A stretch of 64,000 nucleotides of DNA from Flavobacterium hydatis (GCF_000737695.1 NZ_JPRM01000028.1:23044-87043), one strand, 5' to 3'. Positions 1 to 8,055 are shown, numbered from the stretch's first letter. Program-made: numbers and translations. The notes: generated by a model not told the origin, from the sequence alone.

Positions 1-476
1 ACATACCTCATGTTGATACTAGAACATGGTGGGAAAGAGATCCAAATGATAATATTCAATCATGGGGTAATGCAGGAGAAACTTACCTAACAATAGATAA
101 AGGTAATGTTGGTATTGGCATAATAGCTCCAAATAACAAACTAGACGTAAACGGTACAATTCACTCTAAAGAAGTAAAAGTAGATTTGGAAGGTTGGAAT
201 TGGCCAGACTATGTATTCAAAAAAGAATACATTTTACCAACACTCGAAGAAGTTGAAAAACACATTAGTGAAAAAGGACATCTAGAAAATATTCCTAACG
301 AAGATGAGGTTTTAAAAAACGGAATAAATTTAGGAGAAATGAATGCAAAGCTCTTACAGAAAATTGAAGAGTTAACGCTTTATATGATTGAAATGAAAAA
401 GGAGAATATTGAAATGAAAAGTAAACAATCAGAATTAGAAAACACCATTAAAGAACTTACTAATAAAATAAAATAA
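1..476 (+). CDS. Tail-fibre-like surface protein, C-terminal part only
   Basis: The reading frame is open from base 3 to the TAA at 474-476 and has no start inside the window, so the gene is cut by the left edge. The visible protein ends with a GNVGIG...NKLDVNGTI segment typical of bacteroidete tail-fibre-like or secreted repeat proteins. A conserved block follows (VKVDLEGW, LPTLEEVEKHI, GHLENIP, LGEMNAKLLQKIEELTLY), then a charged coiled coil. The stop overlaps the next start by one base (TAATG), so the two genes are probably translated together. The next gene carries the same C-terminal block. A Met at 186 lies inside the conserved block and is unlikely to be the true start. The function is unknown. 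Confidence 0.75.
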   Translation, partial: IPHVDTRTWWERDPNDNIQSWGNAGETYLTIDKGNVGIGIIAPNNKLDVNGTIHSKEVKVDLEGWNWPDYVFKKEYILPTLEEVEKHISEKGHLENIPNEDEVLKNGINLGEMNAKLLQKIEELTLYMIEMKKENIEMKSKQSELENTIKELTNKIK

Positions 477-1438
477 TGAAAAAAAATATTACTCTAATTG
501 CTTTCTTGTTTATCGTTTCACATACCTTTTCTCAGCAAATTGGAGATGGATTGGCCAAAGGAATAAATGACTTTACTACTCCTCTTATGTCAGGAGTTTA
601 TGGCAGCATAGATCCTACTATAGGAGGTACGCCTGATATAAGTTCGGTATATCAACATCTTTTTGTAATTAGACATCTTAATCCAGACAATAATCATCAA
701 CTACAAATAGGTGCATCATATTCAGAGAATGATAGATTGTTTTTCAGGAAAATTGCAAGAGCTTTGACACCTGCAAATCCTTCTTGGATAGAACTTGCAA
801 CTCGTGGCGTAAATACTTTTGAAGGAAGCCAAAATATAAATGGAACAGTTAAAATTCAAACTGCAAATGCAAATTACAATGAAAATTTAAGGTTATTGCC
901 ATCAACTGTAAGTGATTATTCGAGTATTGCGTTGGGGGCTGTTGCTGGAGATTTAGGAACAGGTATAGGACAATGGACAATAGTTAGATATCCCCAAACT
1001 TATAATTATATGTTTAGTTTGAGATATAACTCTACTGATTATTTTAATATTTTAACTGATGGTAATATAGGTATCGGAGTTACAAACCCCAAAAACAAAC
1101 TGGACGTAAACGGAACAATTCACTCTAAAGAAGTTAAAGTTGATTTGGAAGGTTGGTCAGATTTTGTATTTAAAAAAGAATATAAATTGCCAACGCTTGA
1201 AGAAGTTGAAAAACATATTAGCGAAAAGGGACATTTAGAAAATATTCCTAGCGAGGAAGAAGCTTTAAAAAACGGAATAAATTTAGGAGAAATGAATGCT
1301 AAGCTCTTGCAGAAAATAGAAGAGTTAACATTATATACAATTCAGCAATCAAAAGAAATTCAGACTTTAAAGGAAGAAAATAAATCTTTTAGATCTTTAT
1401 CCGAAAGACTTTCAAAACTTGAACAGCAACAAAAATAA
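476..1438 (+). CDS. Secreted tail-fibre-like protein, tandem paralogue
   Basis: The 320-residue protein starts with a signal peptide (MKKNITLIAFLFIVSHTFSQ). A poorly conserved beta-rich middle follows, then GNIGIGVTNPKNKLDVNGT at about residues 197-215. From about 216 comes the same block as in the upstream gene (VKVDLEGWSDFVFKKEY, GHLENIPSEEEALKNGI, LGEMNAKLLQKIEELTLY). It ends in a coiled coil rich in Glu, Lys and Leu. This C-terminal block is common in secreted Flavobacteriia proteins of unknown function and may be a trimerisation or chaperone-like tail; that role is inference. The ATG overlaps the upstream TAA by one base. No catalytic motif is visible. Confidence 0.8.
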   Translation: MKKNITLIAFLFIVSHTFSQQIGDGLAKGINDFTTPLMSGVYGSIDPTIGGTPDISSVYQHLFVIRHLNPDNNHQLQIGASYSENDRLFFRKIARALTPANPSWIELATRGVNTFEGSQNINGTVKIQTANANYNENLRLLPSTVSDYSSIALGAVAGDLGTGIGQWTIVRYPQTYNYMFSLRYNSTDYFNILTDGNIGIGVTNPKNKLDVNGTIHSKEVKVDLEGWSDFVFKKEYKLPTLEEVEKHISEKGHLENIPSEEEALKNGINLGEMNAKLLQKIEELTLYTIQQSKEIQTLKEENKSFRSLSERLSKLEQQQK

Positions 1439-1554
1439 TAGGATTTGATAATTTGTAAATATAAACGTATGTTTTTGCGAATTTTGTCTAAAATGAGTTA
1501 TGCTTTTTGGATATTATTAACAAAATCACGAATATCTGAATCAACATTTTTAAG

Positions 1555-1562
1555 TACTTTTG
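1555..1562 (+). promoter_or_regulatory. Bacteroidota -7 box (TACTTTTG) for ccsBA
   Basis: TACTTTTG matches TAnnTTTG exactly and lies 30 bases before the ATG at 1593. A possible TTG start at 1560 lies inside this box, which argues for the 1593 start. No convincing -33 TTTG was found. Confidence 0.5.
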
Positions 1563-1592
1563 TGCCACTTTATAAAATGTAATTCCTTAGTA

Positions 1593-4500
1593 ATGGATAA
1601 AAAAATATTCTCCTTTTTGTTTTCTACACGATTAATGGCTGTCCTTTTTTTAACATTTGCAATTGCAATGGGAGTCGGGACCTTTATAGAAAGTAAATAC
1701 AATACCGATACCGCTAGAATTTTTATATACAACTCTTGGTGGTTTGAGGTAATCATGGTCTTTTTCTTAATCAATTTCTTCGGAAACATAAAAAGATATC
1801 AATTACACAAAAAAGAAAAATGGGCTACATTAATGGTGCATTTAGCTTTTATATTCATCCTTTTAGGAGCATTCATAACACGTTATATTAGTTACGAAGG
1901 AATGATGCCAATACGCGAAGGAGCTGCTGAAAACCAAATATATTCAGATAAAACATTCATAACCATTTTTGCCGATGGAGAGTACAAAGGCGAGATGAAA
2001 CGCCGTGTTTTCGAGAAAAGTTTACTATTATCTCCAGTTGCCGATAACGATTTTAGCATTTCAGGTAAATTCAACGAAACTCCATTTGAAGTAGAGTACA
2101 AGGATTTTATCATGGGAGCTAAGGAAGTTATAAAACCAGATCCTAGCGGAATCGTATACTTAAAATTAGTTGAAGCTGGTGAAGGCGGGCGAGAAGAACA
2201 TTTCCTTAAAGATGGAGAAGTTCAAAACATACACAATGTTCTGTTTGCATTAAATAAACCTACAGACGGAGCAATTAATATTAATACAACAGGCGAAACC
2301 TATACGATACAAACCCCTTTTGAAGGAGATTTTATGCGTATGGCCGATAAACTAAAAGGAAAAGTAACCAAGGATAATGTACAGTCATTAATGATGCGTT
2401 CATTGTATAGTATTGGCGATATCCGAATTGTTTTCCCAGATCCAGCTGTAAAAGGAGTTATTGCTTACGAATCTAATAATGATTATAAAGCCAAAACTCA
2501 CGAAGATGCTTTGATAGTAAAATTAAAAGCCGAAGGGCAAGAAAAAGAAGTAACATTATTAGGATCTAAAGGTAAAATTGGAGACTTTAAAACAGTTAAA
2601 ATCGGAAATATCGATTACACATTCTTCTACGGAAGTAAAGCTTATGTATTACCATTTAAGGTTAAACTGAATGATTTTATTGCTCAGAAATACCCAGGAA
2701 CAGAGAAAAGTTACTCTTCATTCGAAAGTAAGGTAACCGTTATAGATTCTAATAAAACATTCGACGCTAGAATTTACATGAACCACGTATTAGATTACAG
2801 AGGATATAGATTCTTCCAATCTTCATTTGATCCAGACGAAAAAGGAACAGTATTATCTGTAAATCACGATTTCTGGGGAACATCTATAACTTATTTAGGA
2901 TACTTTATGTTGTTCTTCGGGTTAATGGCAATCATGTTTACTAAACATTCTCGTTTTGCCGACTTAAAACGCAAGCTAGAAGTGGTTAAAAATAAAAAAG
3001 CAAAACTAATTACTATTTTAGTATTAATGTTGAGCTTTAACGGATTTGCACAAGAGCAACATGACCATGATCATGACCACGATCACGATCATGCAGCACA
3101 TAGTACAGATCCTAATCATGACCATGAGAAAGATCACAAACACGATCACGCACCACAAAGCAAAGATCCAAACAATCATGCAAATCACGTTACGAGACCG
3201 CCAAGTCAGAAACAACTTGATTCATTAATCAATATTTATAAAGCGCCAGAAGCACACGCTGCCAAATTTGGACGTTTAATTATTCAGGATGCAGGCGGAA
3301 GAATGAAGCCTATTAATACTTTCTCGTCAGAATTATTGAGAAAAGTAAGCCACAGTGATAAATATAACGGAATGAACTCAGACCAAGTATTCTTGTCAAT
3401 GACACAATATGCTCAGGTTTGGATAGAAATTCCGATTATATACATAAAATCAGGAAATGATAGTATCCGTAAAATTATCGGAATTGATAAAGATGCAGGA
3501 TTTGCTCCTTTTATTAAGTTTTTTGACGAAAAAGGAAACTATAAATTATCACCTTATTTAGATGCAGCTTACAAAGCAGCAAATCCAAATCAGTTTGAAA
3601 AAGATTTTATCGAAACCGATAAAAAAGTAAACTTAATGGAATCGGCTTTAAGTGGAAGCATCTTAAAGATATTCCCAGTGCCAAATGATCCAAACAACAA
3701 ATGGATTTCATACTTAGAGATAAGCAATGCAGGTCTAAAAGGAATGGACGAAACGTATGTAAAGCAAATACTACCAATGTATTTTGCAGCTTTAAACAAC
3801 GCATCTATAACCAAAGATTTTAAGCAAGCCGATGAATTACTAGAAAGTATCAATGGATTCCAAAAGAAGTTTGGAAGCAAAGTACGACCAAGCGAAGAGA
3901 AAATCACATCAGAGATATTGTATAACAAATACGATGTGTTTAAGAACCTATCATATTGGTATATTACAGCTTCAATCCTGATGCTTATTTTTACAATACT
4001 TAATATATTCTTCGAGAAAAAATCGTTAAGAATAACGGTTAATGTTTTCCATGTAATTATTGGAGTCTTATTTGGGTTGCATACATTAGGATTAATAGCG
4101 CGTTGGTACATATCAGGTCACGCACCATGGAGTAATGCTTACGAGTCTATAATATATGTAGCTTGGGCAACAATGTTCTTCGGGTTGGCTTTTGATAGAA
4201 AATCTAAACTTACCGTAGCATCATCAGCATTTGTAACAGCAATGATATTAATGGCGGCATACATGAACTGGATTGACCCAGAAATAGCCAATTTGCAGCC
4301 AGTTCTTAACTCATACTGGTTAATGATACACGTAGCAGTAATTGTTGCTAGTTACGGGCCATTTGCATTAGGAATGATATTAGGATTTGTATCGTTGGTA
4401 TTAATATTCTTTACCAATAAGAACAACAAAGCCAAGATGGATTTAAACATTCAGGAAATCACATACATCAACGAGATGGCACTAACCATCGGATTGATAA

Positions 4501-4856
4501 TGTTAACCATCGGAAACTTCCTAGGAGGACAATGGGCCAACGAAAGTTGGGGACGTTACTGGGGATGGGATCCAAAAGAAACTTGGGCATTAATTAGTAT
4601 CATGATATACGCATTTGTAATTCACGCTCGTTTTGTACCAGCTCTACGCGGAAAATGGATATTTAACCTAATGAGTATGTTTGCGTTTATTTCAATCCTA
4701 TTTACGTATTACGGAGTAAACTTCCACTTAGTAGGATTACACTCATACGCAAGCGGAGAAGCACATTCATTAGATTGGATTTGGTATTCATTAGGAACAA
4801 TCACCTTAATAGGAGCTGTGACTTACCCAAAATACCGCAAGTATTATAAAAAATAA
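1593..4856 (+). CDS. ccsBA: Fused ResB-CcsA cytochrome c biogenesis protein
   Basis: The 1087-residue protein fuses a ResB (CcsB) half to a CcsA half, as in system II cytochrome c maturation, which delivers haem to apocytochromes outside the membrane. The ResB half has N-terminal membrane helices, a large periplasmic region and a helix near residues 435-455. The CcsA half has several helices with conserved His residues and the haem-binding WWD motif (GRYWGWDPKETWAL, near residue 990). Between the halves a hydrophobic stretch ends in SFNGFAQ, like a signal peptide, and a His/Asp-rich linker follows (HDHDHDHDHDH and similar). The ATG at 1593 is chosen because an upstream TTG start would fall inside the -7 box and adds a non-membrane extension. 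The gene stands alone and ends at a strong terminator. Confidence 0.93.
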   Translation: MDKKIFSFLFSTRLMAVLFLTFAIAMGVGTFIESKYNTDTARIFIYNSWWFEVIMVFFLINFFGNIKRYQLHKKEKWATLMVHLAFIFILLGAFITRYISYEGMMPIREGAAENQIYSDKTFITIFADGEYKGEMKRRVFEKSLLLSPVADNDFSISGKFNETPFEVEYKDFIMGAKEVIKPDPSGIVYLKLVEAGEGGREEHFLKDGEVQNIHNVLFALNKPTDGAININTTGETYTIQTPFEGDFMRMADKLKGKVTKDNVQSLMMRSLYSIGDIRIVFPDPAVKGVIAYESNNDYKAKTHEDALIVKLKAEGQEKEVTLLGSKGKIGDFKTVKIGNIDYTFFYGSKAYVLPFKVKLNDFIAQKYPGTEKSYSSFESKVTVIDSNKTFDARIYMNHVLDYRGYRFFQSSFDPDEKGTVLSVNHDFWGTSITYLGYFMLFFGLMAIMFTKHSRFADLKRKLEVVKNKKAKLITILVLMLSFNGFAQEQHDHDHDHDHDHAAHSTDPNHDHEKDHKHDHAPQSKDPNNHANHVTRPPSQKQLDSLINIYKAPEAHAAKFGRLIIQDAGGRMKPINTFSSELLRKVSHSDKYNGMNSDQVFLSMTQYAQVWIEIPIIYIKSGNDSIRKIIGIDKDAGFAPFIKFFDEKGNYKLSPYLDAAYKAANPNQFEKDFIETDKKVNLMESALSGSILKIFPVPNDPNNKWISYLEISNAGLKGMDETYVKQILPMYFAALNNASITKDFKQADELLESINGFQKKFGSKVRPSEEKITSEILYNKYDVFKNLSYWYITASILMLIFTILNIFFEKKSLRITVNVFHVIIGVLFGLHTLGLIARWYISGHAPWSNAYESIIYVAWATMFFGLAFDRKSKLTVASSAFVTAMILMAAYMNWIDPEIANLQPVLNSYWLMIHVAVIVASYGPFALGMILGFVSLVLIFFTNKNNKAKMDLNIQEITYINEMALTIGLIMLTIGNFLGGQWANESWGRYWGWDPKETWALISIMIYAFVIHARFVPALRGKWIFNLMSMFAFISILFTYYGVNFHLVGLHSYASGEAHSLDWIWYSLGTITLIGAVTYPKYRKYYKK

Positions 4857-4874
4857 AAATTATTAATTCACATA

Positions 4875-4908
4875 AAAGGTTCAACTGCAAAGTTGAACCT
4901 TTTTTTAT
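4875..4908 (+). terminator. Intrinsic terminator after ccsBA
   Basis: AAAGGTTCAACT and AGTTGAACCTTT form a 12-bp stem around a GCAA loop, followed by a T run. It lies 18 bases after the ccsBA stop. Confidence 0.9.
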
Positions 4909-4988
4909 TTGGAATTTTCCTTAGTAGCAGTACAGCTTTGCGGTAAATAAAAACTTAGAACCTTAGTATCTTTATTTCTGAAATTAGT

Positions 4989-5066
4989 AGCTATTTCCTG
5001 CTGTCCACTATATCTTTTTATTTTTAAAGAAAAAATAAAAAGGATGCCGTTCCCATCAGGGCTAGG
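4989..5066 (+). repeat. Structured intergenic repeat, family G, copy 1
   Basis: This copy runs from AGCTATTTCCTGCTG to CCATCAGGGCTA and holds a perfect 12-bp stem (5014-5025 with 5031-5042) around the loop AAAGA. Flanking ATC/GAT, CCTG/CAGG and AGC/GCT can extend the pairing. Copies at 25162 and 47031 keep the flanks and loop. Copy 2 has a different stem that still pairs perfectly. All copies lie on the same strand, and all three follow a plus-strand gene. Confidence 0.7.
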
Positions 5067-5289
5067 ACATTCGTTTTCATGATAAAACAATCAATATAAA
5101 TCTGCTCAATCAGCCAAATCTGCGAGAGTCATTGAGAAAGAGACTTCAGCGATAGTAAAAGGAAGTCGTAATAGTTCTCCAAACTGTGTAGAGTTACGAG
5201 AGGAGACCCTTCCTCTATCAGGGTTGACAAGATTGAGAGATGCTGTGCTAAAACTAGCTGTAAAAGAGTATAAGGATTTTAAACCCAAA
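5067..5289. other. Gene-free stretch between ccsBA and acr3
   Basis: From 4909 to 5289 I see family G copy 1, scraps of family B (for example ACTTAGAACCTTAGTATCTTT-like sequence near 4945-4972) and no convincing gene. A plus-strand frame is open from 5086 to about 5384 but has no start codon and runs into repeat DNA antisense to acr3. Confidence 0.55.
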
Positions 5290-5335
5290 CTAAGCAACCT
5301 TAGAACCTTTGCAAATCAGAACCTTAGTACCTTTA
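5283..5335 (-). repeat. Family B repeat forming the 3' end of acr3
   Basis: Read on the minus strand this is AAGGTACTAAGGTTCTG, then CAAAGGTTCTAAGGTTGCTTAGTTT. It matches the copies at 7926-7995 and 9085-9256. The last codons of acr3 (KGTKVLICKGSKVA) and its stop lie within it. Confidence 0.7.
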
Positions 5336-6393
5336 AGAAAAAGAACTTTTCTGAACCAAAAAGCAACATTAACCAAAGCAATTAAAGCAGGAACTTCGAC
5401 CAATGGACCAATTACGCCAGTAAAAGCTTGTCCGCTATTGATTCCGAAAACCCCAATTGCGACAGCAATCGCAAGTTCAAAATTGTTTCCAGTTGCCGTA
5501 AATGCAATTGCAGTAGCTTTAGAATAATCCGCACCAAAATATTTCCCTGCCAAAAAGCTAATTACAAACATTATAACAAAATAAAGTACAAGCGGAATGG
5601 CAATTCGTATAACATCCATTGGGATTTGTACAATTAATTCCCCCTTTAGGCTAAACATGATTAAGATGGTAAAAAGTAAAGCAATCAATGTAATAGGAGA
5701 GATTGCAGGTATGTATTTGTTCTCAAACCAAGTGATACCTTTTAGCTTAATAAGAATGTAACGGCTACCAATGCCAAGCGCAAAAGGAATACCCAAATAA
5801 ATACCAACGCTTTCGGCAATTTGACCAATGGATATGTTTACATTAAAGCCAGTATATCCAAAATAAGGAGGTAAAACAGTAATAAAAAACCAAGCATAAA
5901 CACTATAAAGCAAAACCTGAAAAATACTGTTCAACGCAATTAAACCAGCGGCATATTCACGGTTTCCATCGGCAAGGTCATTCCATACAACAACCATTGC
6001 AATACATCGGGCTAAACCTATTAAGATTAAACCAATCATATATTCAGGATAGCCATTTAAGAATAATAATGCCAAACCAAACATTAAAAAAGGGCCTATA
6101 ATCCAGTTAAGAAAAAGAGAAGCACCCAATACACGAGTGTTTTTAAAAACCTCACCCATAAGTTCATACTTAACTTTTGCTAGCGGAGGGTACATCATTA
6201 ATATCAATCCAATTGCAAGCGGAATATTGGTAGTTCCGCTCGAGAAAGAATTGATAAAACCTCCGCTAGACGGAACAAAATAACCAATTGAAACCCCAAT
6301 TGCCATAGCAAGAAAAATCCAAAGCGTTAAAAAACGGTCAAGAAAACCCAACTTTTTTCTTTCAACAGTTGGAGCGCAAGTATTTGCAGACAT
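5290..6393 (-). CDS. acr3: ACR3-family arsenite efflux permease
   Basis: The 367-residue protein has about ten membrane helices and belongs to the ACR3 family of the BART superfamily, which exports arsenite across the inner membrane. The family's essential Cys in helix 4 is visible as LARCIAMVVVWNDLA (Cys130). FTATGNNFELAIAVAIGVFG and a GPLVEVPALIALV stretch are also typical. The start follows the arsC-like gene by one base, so the genes are co-transcribed and probably coupled. The last 14 or so residues are encoded by an intergenic family B repeat rather than by ancestral family sequence. The permease core is intact, so the changed tail is probably tolerated. Confidence 0.95.
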   Translation of the reverse strand: MSANTCAPTVERKKLGFLDRFLTLWIFLAMAIGVSIGYFVPSSGGFINSFSSGTTNIPLAIGLILMMYPPLAKVKYELMGEVFKNTRVLGASLFLNWIIGPFLMFGLALLFLNGYPEYMIGLILIGLARCIAMVVVWNDLADGNREYAAGLIALNSIFQVLLYSVYAWFFITVLPPYFGYTGFNVNISIGQIAESVGIYLGIPFALGIGSRYILIKLKGITWFENKYIPAISPITLIALLFTILIMFSLKGELIVQIPMDVIRIAIPLVLYFVIMFVISFLAGKYFGADYSKATAIAFTATGNNFELAIAVAIGVFGINSGQAFTGVIGPLVEVPALIALVNVAFWFRKVLFLKGTKVLICKGSKVA

Positions 6394-6394
6394 A

Positions 6395-7015
6395 TTATTT
6401 GTTTATTTGCGAGAAAACATAAAACATTTCGGTGGCAATTTGTAAACTACGTTCCTGATATTTCTCGAGTTGTAAAGGTGTATTATCAAATGCTTTAGGA
6501 TCATCGTACGTAATCGGAATACGTTTTTCTGCACCAGCAATAAATGGACAATCGCCATCAGCTTGCGAGCACGTCATGATAGCTGCAAATTTGCTTACAG
6601 GATTAAAACTAGCATCAAATGATTTAGAAAATCCAATAATAGGATGCTCATTCGATGCAAATTTTATGGAATAAACCGGATTTTTACCTTCCGAAATAGT
6701 TTCGATTGTAAAACCCGAATCTTCCAAGGTTTTAGCCACGACAGGGAATAAAGCAGTTGCTTCCGTTCCACCCGAATAGCAAGAAACATTTTTTATATCA
6801 AAATGTGCTGCTGCAGTCTGCGCCCAAACTTGCGCCAGATGACTTCTTCTCGAATTATGGGTACAAATAAAATTAAGTCTAATTTCTTGTAGCGTATTTA
6901 CTCTATCTTGCACATAAACAATTAAAGGCAATAAAATACGCTTTCGTTCGTCAGTAATAGTTTTAAAATTAAAAGAACGAATAATGTTTTCGATTTCTGG
7001 AAATAGTAAGCTCAT
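6395..7015 (-). CDS. arsC: Low-molecular-weight phosphatase-type arsenate reductase
   Basis: The 206-residue protein has the LMW protein tyrosine phosphatase fold used by thioredoxin-coupled arsenate reductases. The P-loop CTHNSRRS gives CX5R (Cys51 to Arg57). The general-acid loop is visible as ITYDDPKAFD and the substrate loop as YSGGTEATALFP. About 45 extra N-terminal residues precede the P-loop, making it longer than classic ArsC. It lies between the DUF6428 gene and acr3, so reduction of arsenate to arsenite followed by export is the likely role. Members of this subfamily are often annotated simply as protein-tyrosine-phosphatase, so arsenate specificity rests on context. Confidence 0.85.
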   Translation of the reverse strand: MSLLFPEIENIIRSFNFKTITDERKRILLPLIVYVQDRVNTLQEIRLNFICTHNSRRSHLAQVWAQTAAAHFDIKNVSCYSGGTEATALFPVVAKTLEDSGFTIETISEGKNPVYSIKFASNEHPIIGFSKSFDASFNPVSKFAAIMTCSQADGDCPFIAGAEKRIPITYDDPKAFDNTPLQLEKYQERSLQIATEMFYVFSQINK

Positions 7016-7034
7016 ATTTTAAGAGATACAAAAA

Positions 7035-7505
7035 CTAGCAACAACTACCGCCCGGAGTACAAGAACTAGATTGATTTGATATATCCGAAAGGCGAACCTT
7101 AGGTTTTTCAGACGGAATTCCGCATTGATCCAGAGCAAGGCAAGCCGTTTGTTTATTTAGTAAAACAAAATCTTTACCGTTAAAACTTAAATCATATTTA
7201 CCGATAGTAGTATCTTGATATTCAACTTCAATTTCAAAATCTTCGATACCCAAAACCTTTTCCGAAAGTTCGATGATATGAACCAGTTTTTGAGGTTTCA
7301 ATCTATGTTCATAATCATTGGCGTCCCAAAGCTGAAAGTTTACAACCGTTTCCTTACGCACAGTACCGCCACAATCGATAAAGTTTTTGGTAATTAAACC
7401 AACTTCTGTTACGTGAAAATATTCGGGTACAAAAGTCCCATTTGGAAGCTGGAAATTAATAGCTTCAACTGTTTTTAAAATGTTTTTAATTTCTGAAAGT
7501 TTCAT
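7035..7505 (-). CDS. DUF6428-type protein of the arsenic operon
   Basis: The 156-residue soluble protein has no signal peptide. It resembles a family of unknown function found in bacteroidete ars operons (MKLSEIKNIL, PNGTFVPEYFHVTEVG, DCGGTVR, NFQLWDANDYEHRL). The C-terminus ends in SSSCTPGGSCC, a Cys-rich tail that could bind trivalent arsenic or help sensing; that is inference. It lies 19 bases downstream of arsR and 19 bases upstream of the arsC-like gene, so it belongs to the same transcript. The family number is recalled, not searched. Confidence 0.7.
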   Translation of the reverse strand: MKLSEIKNILKTVEAINFQLPNGTFVPEYFHVTEVGLITKNFIDCGGTVRKETVVNFQLWDANDYEHRLKPQKLVHIIELSEKVLGIEDFEIEVEYQDTTIGKYDLSFNGKDFVLLNKQTACLALDQCGIPSEKPKVRLSDISNQSSSCTPGGSCC

Positions 7506-7524
7506 AATTTTTATTTTTTAATAT

Positions 7525-7857
7525 TTAGCAACATTCATTATTTCTTCTCTCCAAATGCGTTTCAACATGTTGGAAAAAGACTTTAATTTTTTCAAATCCC
7601 AATTCATTAATACAATAACAAATAGCGTTTCCTTCGATATTCCCTTTTATTAATCCCGCATTTTTAAGCTCTTTAAGATGCTGAGAAACCGTAGGCTGAG
7701 AAAGAGGTAATTCGTTTACGATATCACCACAAATACATGCATTTACCTTCAGTAAGTATTCTATAATGGCAATTCTTGCAGGATGACCTAATGCTTTTGC
7801 CAGAATAGCAAGTTCGTTTTGGTTGTCAGTAAAGAAATCTGTTTTAGTTGCTCCCAT
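7525..7857 (-). CDS. arsR: ArsR-family transcriptional repressor
   Basis: From the ATG at 7857 the protein has 110 residues, normal for ArsR/SmtB regulators. The winged helix is clear: LAKALGHPARIAIIEYLL, then CICGDIVNELPLSQPTVSQHLKELKNAGLI. The CIC motif (Cys-Ile-Cys) lies in the DNA-binding region, as in ArsR proteins that sense arsenite by thiols, and the protein ends in ECC. A TTG at 7878 would add seven residues but would overlap the operator-like dyad, so the ATG is preferred. It is first in the operon and probably represses itself and the downstream genes until arsenite or antimonite binds. Confidence 0.92.
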   Translation of the reverse strand: MGATKTDFFTDNQNELAILAKALGHPARIAIIEYLLKVNACICGDIVNELPLSQPTVSQHLKELKNAGLIKGNIEGNAICYCINELGFEKIKVFFQHVETHLERRNNECC

Positions 7858-7869
7858 TGTTATATTTTT

Positions 7870-7889
7870 ATATTGCAATATTACGATAT
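7870..7889 (-). promoter_or_regulatory. Candidate ArsR operator
   Basis: ATATTGCAATATTACGATAT is a 20-bp imperfect dyad (8 of 10 positions paired) with a perfect 12-bp palindrome inside it. It ends 12 bases before the arsR ATG. Read on the minus strand it contains TAATATTG, one base off the -7 consensus, so a bound repressor would block the promoter. Confidence 0.55.
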
Positions 7890-7925
7890 AGATTTTTATG
7901 AAAAAAGAAATTTATATTTTTTTTA

Positions 7926-7995
7926 AGGGACTAAGGTTTTATTAAAAGGGACTGAGGTGCTAAGAGGCAAAGGTTCAAAGGTTTCTTAGTTTGTG
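7926..7995 (+). repeat. Family B intergenic repeat, copy 2
   Basis: The core is AAAGGGACTGAGGTGCTAAG followed by AGGCAAAGGTTCAAAGGTTT and CTTAGTTTGTGT. It matches the inverted pair at 9085-9256 and, in opposite orientation, the 3' end of acr3. Confidence 0.7.
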
Positions 7996-8000
7996 TAAAA

Positions 8001-8055
8001 AGAAATCCGTTTTTATCCGCGTTTTTGTCTAAGCAAATCCGTTTAATCTGTTTGT
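8001..8055 (-). repeat. Family A intergenic repeat, copy 1
   Basis: Read on the minus strand it contains CAGATTAAACGGATTTGC, then CAAAAACGCGGATAAAAACG and GATTTCT. It closely matches 9027-9079 on the plus strand. Confidence 0.7.

Noticed and set aside
3024..3228. Met/Thr/Ile-rich and Met/Val-rich small frames near 3.1 kb
   Set aside because: They are out-of-frame readings of the His/Asp repeat in ccsBA.
3590..4111. 173-residue frame antisense to ccsBA
   Set aside because: It lies wholly inside a well-supported gene and has no family features; it mirrors the codon pattern of the sense frame.
5086..5384. Open plus-strand frame reading NSSPNCVELREETLP and AVLKLAVKEYKDF, faintly like DUF397 proteins
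   Set aside because: No start codon, it runs through repeat DNA and antisense to the end of acr3, and DUF397 belongs to actinobacteria.
5283..7995. Ars operon as a composite transposon between inverted family B repeats
   Set aside because: Family B also occurs elsewhere in the window, there is no transposase, and no target duplication is visible.
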